Shown piece by piece: positions 41,976 to 45,097 of a stretch of DNA of 45,097 bases. The notes beneath the pieces are model-generated. The model had not been told where the DNA came from, ran no database searches, and was given only the letters and a program-made list of their open reading frames with translations. The translations under genes and the position numbers were made by a program. Source of the stretch: an aff. Roholtiella sp. LEGE 12411 (GTDB taxonomy: Bacteria; Cyanobacteriota; Cyanobacteriia; Cyanobacteriales; Nostocaceae); contig NZ_JADEXR010000043.1 in assembly GCF_015206995.1 (NCBI RefSeq), positions 1-45,097 on the forward strand, given 5' to 3'. The stretch's first letter is position 1. Each line of letters begins with the position of its first letter.

Positions 41976-42461
41976 TGCTCTAAAAGTAGAGTAGCAGTGG
42001 AATGAGGAATGTTTCTACTTAACACGTAAAATATTTTTACGATAGATATAAATGGGGTCATGCTGGGATGTATACAAAATGACCCACAATGTCAAAAAAT
42101 GGAAAAGCAAGTTTTGCAACAATTTTGTGTGGTATTAGACTGCTGACAACTTATACACTTTCCGAATTAGAACAAGTTATTGCCCAAAACTGACCGCTTT
42201 ACTGCTGCAACTACCAAACTCAGAAAGTCGTATATTTGGTCAGACCCTAAGAAGCACAAGCAGATAGAGAAATTGCTTGACTAACTGTAGACACTGATAA
42301 ATGTTGGGTAAACTTCGTTCCCACTGCTCCCCGTTTCTCTCATTTTCATAACTAAGCAAGTCACGGCTAAAAAGGAAGGGGAGCCAAAACGCCATAATAA
42401 AAAAACTAGAGAAAGTAACATCCATTTCTCTTTTTCTCCATTAATAAATAGGAGTAGTAAG
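41976..42461. other. Intergenic region with one tiny open frame
   Basis: Promoter side of hyuA and of the next TA pair. A 34-codon plus-strand frame at 42089-42193 (starting MSKNGKASFATILCGIRLLT, ending EQVIAQN) has an ordinary start but no clear ribosome-binding site and no recognisable family, so I do not call it a gene. A minus-strand frame at 42240-42425 has no support. GGAGTAG at about 42450 is the ribosome-binding site of the next gene. Confidence 0.45.
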
Positions 42462-42698
42462 ATGGAAGCTTACAAAATAGAAGCTGTTTTAACTGAAGAT
42501 GGAACTTTGATGCTGCGGGACTTACCTTTTCATGCGGGAGATGCTGTGGAGGTGATTATTCTGTCAGCTAAAACTCCACAACTTCAACAAGCAGCACCTA
42601 GCCAACCAGAAACAAATCTTTATCCAATGCGCGGTAAAGTAATCCGTTACGATGATCCAACAGAACCCGTTGCCTTGGAAGATTGGGAAGTTTTGTAA
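42462..42698 (+). CDS. Antitoxin (AbrB/Phd-like) of a broken VapC pair
   Basis: A 78-residue protein. MEAYKIEAVLTEDGTLMLRD, LPFHAGDAVEVIIL is a two-layer beta start as in AbrB-like and other small antitoxins, with LPFHAGDAVEVII the most family-like stretch. The C-terminus is acidic and proline-rich (VIRYDDPTEPVALEDWEVL), which fits toxin binding. Its TAA shares bases with the toxin ATG (TAATG). With the toxin gene frameshifted, this antitoxin may now be expressed alone. Confidence 0.75.
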   Translation: MEAYKIEAVLTEDGTLMLRDLPFHAGDAVEVIILSAKTPQLQQAAPSQPETNLYPMRGKVIRYDDPTEPVALEDWEVL

Positions 42699-43091
42699 TG
42701 ATCATACTTGATACGCATATCTGGGTTTGGTGGGTTGACGACAACTCCAGACTAAATAAAAAGTATAGGGAGTTGATAGAAGAATATCAACCTTACGGTT
42801 TTGGAGTAAGTATTGTTTCTTGTTGGGAAGTCGCCAAATTAGTAGAAAAAAATCGACTAGTTTTTTCTTGTTCAGTTAATGAATGGTTGGAAACAGCTTG
42901 CTTTGGTTTATCCCGAAGTACAACTATTAAATTTAACTTTGCCGATAGTGGTTGATTCAACTCAATTAAGTGGATTTCATAGCGACCCTTTTGACCAAGT
43001 TATTGTAGCTACAGCAAGAGTTTATGGATGCCCTTTATTAACTGTTGACGCGAAAATCCTTAACTATTCTGGTGTGGAAACGCTTTCATAA
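42698..43091 (+). pseudogene. vapC: VapC-type PIN toxin gene inactivated by a 4 bp duplication
   Basis: The first half (start at 42698) reads MIILDTHIWVWWVDDNSRLN through VSIVSCWEVAKLVEKNRLVF to SVNEWLETA. After GCTTGCTT at 42896-42903 the frame is lost and ends early at about residue 85. The second half continues one frame over, with LVYPEVQLLNLTLPIVVDST then GFHSDPFDQVIVATARVYGC and LTVDAKILNYSGVETLS, which holds the remaining acidic residues (SDPFDQ and TVDAK). Removing one GCTT joins the two into a normal PIN protein of about 129 residues. The original active site (D5, E in SCWEV, D in SDPFD) was complete. Confidence 0.9.
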
Positions 43092-43271
43092 TGTTCTGAG
43101 CAACTATAATTGTTAAAATTTTTCTCGACTCAGTGAAGTATTTCTGATTCTCAGTTCAGGTTATCCTATGGGTGTAGAAAGAATTTCTACAGAGATCACG
43201 GCAAGCTATAAAGCAAAAAAAATGAAAGTTTATAGCAAGTACTAAGCTTTTTCGCTCATCATGCTCAAACT

Positions 43272-44234
43272 ATGCATAATTCAGACAAACCTAACGTAAA
43301 TACGGATGTTATACCCGTTCGAGGGTATCTGTTAACCGAGCAAGTAAATCCTAATAGTCTTAATTTAGACCAACTCAATTCTGTGGAATTGGTAGAGCTG
43401 TTTAATAGTGAAGACCAAAAAGCAGTTACAGCAGTCGCAGCGGCTAAAACTCAGTTAGCTGAAGCGATTGAGCGCACCGCAGAGCGTTTGCACCACGGAG
43501 GACGCCTGTTTTATGTTGGTGCGGGTACAAGTGGCAGATTAGGTGTGTTAGATGCTGCTGAGTGTCCACCTACTTTCTGTACACCTCCTGAGTTAGTACA
43601 AGGGATTATTGCTGGTGGTGCTGGGGCGCTGGTACGCAGTTCCGAGGATTTAGAAGACCGTGCTGAAGATGGTGAAGATGCGATCGCTCAACGACACATT
43701 ACCCAGTTAGATGTAGTAGTTGGTATTACCGCTGGTGGGACAACGCCATTTGTTCACGGTGCGCTAAACGCCGCTCGTCAGCGGGGAGCTACTACTATTT
43801 TTATCGCTTGTGTTCCTGCTGAACAAGTGAGGTTTGATGCTGATGTTGACATTCGCCTGTTAACAGGCCCAGAAGTAATAGCCGGTTCAACTCGCCTGAA
43901 AGCCGGTACAGTCACAAAGCTAGCTTTAAATATCTTATCCACCGGAGTGATGGTTAAGCTCGGCAAAGTTTATGGTAATCGCATGGTGGATGTAGCCGTC
44001 ACAAATCAAAAATTACGCGATCGCGCTTTGCAAATTTTGCAAGATCTCACCGGTTTAAGTCGTGAAGCCGCTGGTTTCTTACTAGAACATAGTGGTAAGT
44101 GGGTCAAGCTAGCTCTATTGATGCACTGGACTGGTTTGACAAAAGACGATGGCGATCGGCTTTTATCAGAACATCAAGGTAATCTCCGCGCAGCTGTTGC
44201 GAGCTACAAAAACGACAATAATAGACCACAGTAG
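43272..44234 (+). CDS. murQ: N-acetylmuramic acid 6-phosphate etherase MurQ
   Basis: A 320-residue enzyme that cleaves the lactyl ether of MurNAc-6-phosphate in cell-wall recycling. The SIS fold is seen in GRLFYVGAGTSGRLGVLDAA, AECPPTFCTPPELVQGIIAG, the catalytic Glu region SSEDLEDRAEDGEDAIAQRH and VVGITAGGTTPFVHGALNAA. TRLKAGTVTKLALNILSTGV and GNRMVDVAVTNQKLRDRALQ complete the family pattern. The start ATG 43272 gives a slightly long N-terminus (PNVNTDVIPVRGYLLTEQVN) compared with common MurQ, though the family domain begins at about residue 17. It is transcribed alone. No MurNAc transporter is visible. Confidence 0.96.
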   Translation: MHNSDKPNVNTDVIPVRGYLLTEQVNPNSLNLDQLNSVELVELFNSEDQKAVTAVAAAKTQLAEAIERTAERLHHGGRLFYVGAGTSGRLGVLDAAECPPTFCTPPELVQGIIAGGAGALVRSSEDLEDRAEDGEDAIAQRHITQLDVVVGITAGGTTPFVHGALNAARQRGATTIFIACVPAEQVRFDADVDIRLLTGPEVIAGSTRLKAGTVTKLALNILSTGVMVKLGKVYGNRMVDVAVTNQKLRDRALQILQDLTGLSREAAGFLLEHSGKWVKLALLMHWTGLTKDDGDRLLSEHQGNLRAAVASYKNDNNRPQ

Positions 44235-44283
44235 GGTGAGCATTGTAATGCCCACTCTACAAGCAACGAGGTGATAAACCTAG

Positions 44284-44784
44284 CTAAACTCGCGAATAAC
44301 GCAGATGAAGCCTTAGAAGTCGTAACCAGCGCATCCACGCTTTAGAAGGTTGCTCAAAAAATGTGAAAATATCGCCGAAGCCCAGGTTAGTTTTTTGATG
44401 GTGTAGCCAGTGTCTCTCAGGAGTCGTGATGAATAGAAGCTGGCATAAAATAGTTACGAGCTTTGGAGTTTGCCAACCCAAGACTACTATATGTCTCCAC
44501 CATACGTGAAACTGCCCAAACAATAGTCCAAAGATAACGCCAATTGGAGAGTAAGGCCACAGAATCACTGACACAAGCAAATATGGCAGCGCACCCAGAA
44601 TACCATCTAAAAGAACCTGGGTATTGAATGTTAAAATAGCGTAGTGGCGGAAGTCCTTCTTCCAGGAGTGGTGTGTTTTCAGGTGGAGGCTACCGAAAAC
44701 ATGCTCAGGTATGTGATAAACGAAAGTAGAAAGGAAATCGCCAAGAAACAGTAACAGCCAAGCAACAGCGATAGCCTCAAGCAT
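44284..44784 (-). CDS. Fatty acid hydroxylase/sterol desaturase-like membrane protein
   Basis: A 166-residue integral membrane protein of the non-haem di-iron hydroxylase superfamily. Histidine boxes are in PEHVFGSLHLKTHHSWKKDF, FHVWWRHIVVL and TPERHWLHHQKTNLGFGDIF. These supply the H-x(n)-H and HxxHH ligands. Hydrophobic segments at residues 1-20, 60-80 and 82-100 fit membrane helices. The protein is shorter than typical sterol desaturases (over 200 residues) but covers the catalytic core. In cyanobacteria such proteins modify lipids or carotenoids; the substrate cannot be told. The gene converges with murQ and starts near a HIP1 site. Confidence 0.8.
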   Translation of the reverse strand: MLEAIAVAWLLLFLGDFLSTFVYHIPEHVFGSLHLKTHHSWKKDFRHYAILTFNTQVLLDGILGALPYLLVSVILWPYSPIGVIFGLLFGQFHVWWRHIVVLGWQTPKLVTILCQLLFITTPERHWLHHQKTNLGFGDIFTFFEQPSKAWMRWLRLLRLHLRYSRV

Positions 44785-45097
44785 TTGTACTCCTCAAATT
44801 CAGTAAAAAAACTCCACACAGCAAATTCTTTAAATGTCATGCTGAAGGCGATCGCGCGTATGTTGCTCAACCTGGGCTGAAAGACCAAGTTGCAACCAAA
44901 ATTTGTTTGGTTGGAGATATACAAAGCACTTCCCGATAACAGCGCCCACTAGCGATCGCGTAAATCAGCATCTCTCAACCAAAACTATTTTGCGTATTGT
45001 GCGTCTTCGCTTCACTCACTTCTGCTCAGAATATATTATGTGTAGCGAAGTCGCAGTTTTATGAAAAACTCCACCTACAAGGGGATGGGGGATGGGG
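44785..45097. other. Intergenic region at the window end
   Basis: No gene is visible; a minus-strand frame at 44679-44924 is a shadow. HIP1-like sites lie near 44849 and 44953, and the window closes in a GGGGATGGGGGATGGGG tract that looks like the start of a short tandem repeat. Confidence 0.5.

Noticed and set aside
42089-42193. 34-codon frame between hyuA and the antitoxin
   Set aside because: No clear ribosome-binding site or family; I left it out of the gene list.

Overview
The window looks like chromosome from a heterocyst-forming cyanobacterium close to Nostoc, probably Nostoc punctiforme-like. The evidence is HIP1 octamers (GCGATCGC) throughout, dense families of small dispersed Nostoc-type repeats, a xisH/xisI pair, an allophycocyanin gene, a PEP-CTERM protein and a complete mycosporine (MAA, UV sunscreen) cluster. 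As I recall it, the order of that cluster (mysA-mysB-mysC on one strand, mysD convergent) is the N. punctiforme order. I see no tRNA, rRNA or CRISPR array.

Region 1 (1-9.5 kb) is an accessory zone. It carries seven two-gene toxin-antitoxin or TA-like pairs, nearly all with overlapping start and stop codons: Phd/VapC, DUF6888/DUF6887, DUF4160/DUF2442, two further antitoxin/VapC pairs, XisH/XisI and HigB/HigA. Nineteen copies of one roughly 29-36 bp dispersed repeat lie between them, all within 999-9358. The zone also holds a 210 bp MITE with a 6 bp target duplication, a REP-associated (RAYT) transposase framed by mirrored REP hairpins, and a stray 97 bp copy of the higB gene.

Region 2 (8.2-14 kb, minus strand) reads ECF-type sigma factor, TPR protein, secreted protein. 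The sigma and TPR genes are coupled through ATGA. The TPR tail plus promoter segment is duplicated downstream in front of a second secreted protein and a truncated paralogue. A second MITE and a (GTTT)8 tract follow.

Region 3 (14-21 kb) holds mostly single genes: a von Willebrand A protein, DNA ligase LigA, an Eis-like acetyltransferase, a B12-binding radical SAM enzyme and a coiled-coil protein.

Region 4 (22-32 kb) starts with a lone allophycocyanin alpha paralogue, a 36-residue lysine-rich protein, an IS200/IS605 end relic, a VOC-fold protein, a PEP-CTERM protein, a YdcF-like protein and an exported protein. The MAA cluster follows: mysD (+) converging on mysC, mysB and mysA (-), with a shared hairpin terminator between mysD and mysC and a perfect 26 bp palindrome between mysB and mysC. 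MysA and MysB make 4-deoxygadusol from a pentose-phosphate intermediate, MysC attaches glycine, and MysD attaches a second amino acid (shinorine-type products).

Region 5 (32-45 kb) contains a methyltransferase, a protealysin-like M4 metallopeptidase followed by its likely inhibitor (emfourin), a cobalamin-binding protein, and an apparently intact IS605-type element (TnpB plus Y1 TnpA) inserted against the 3' end of a hydantoinase B gene. That hydantoinase gene is itself frameshifted by a purine-rich microsatellite. After it come a GNAT enzyme, hydantoinase A, an antitoxin with a VapC gene broken by a 4 bp duplication, murQ and a fatty-acid-hydroxylase-like membrane protein.
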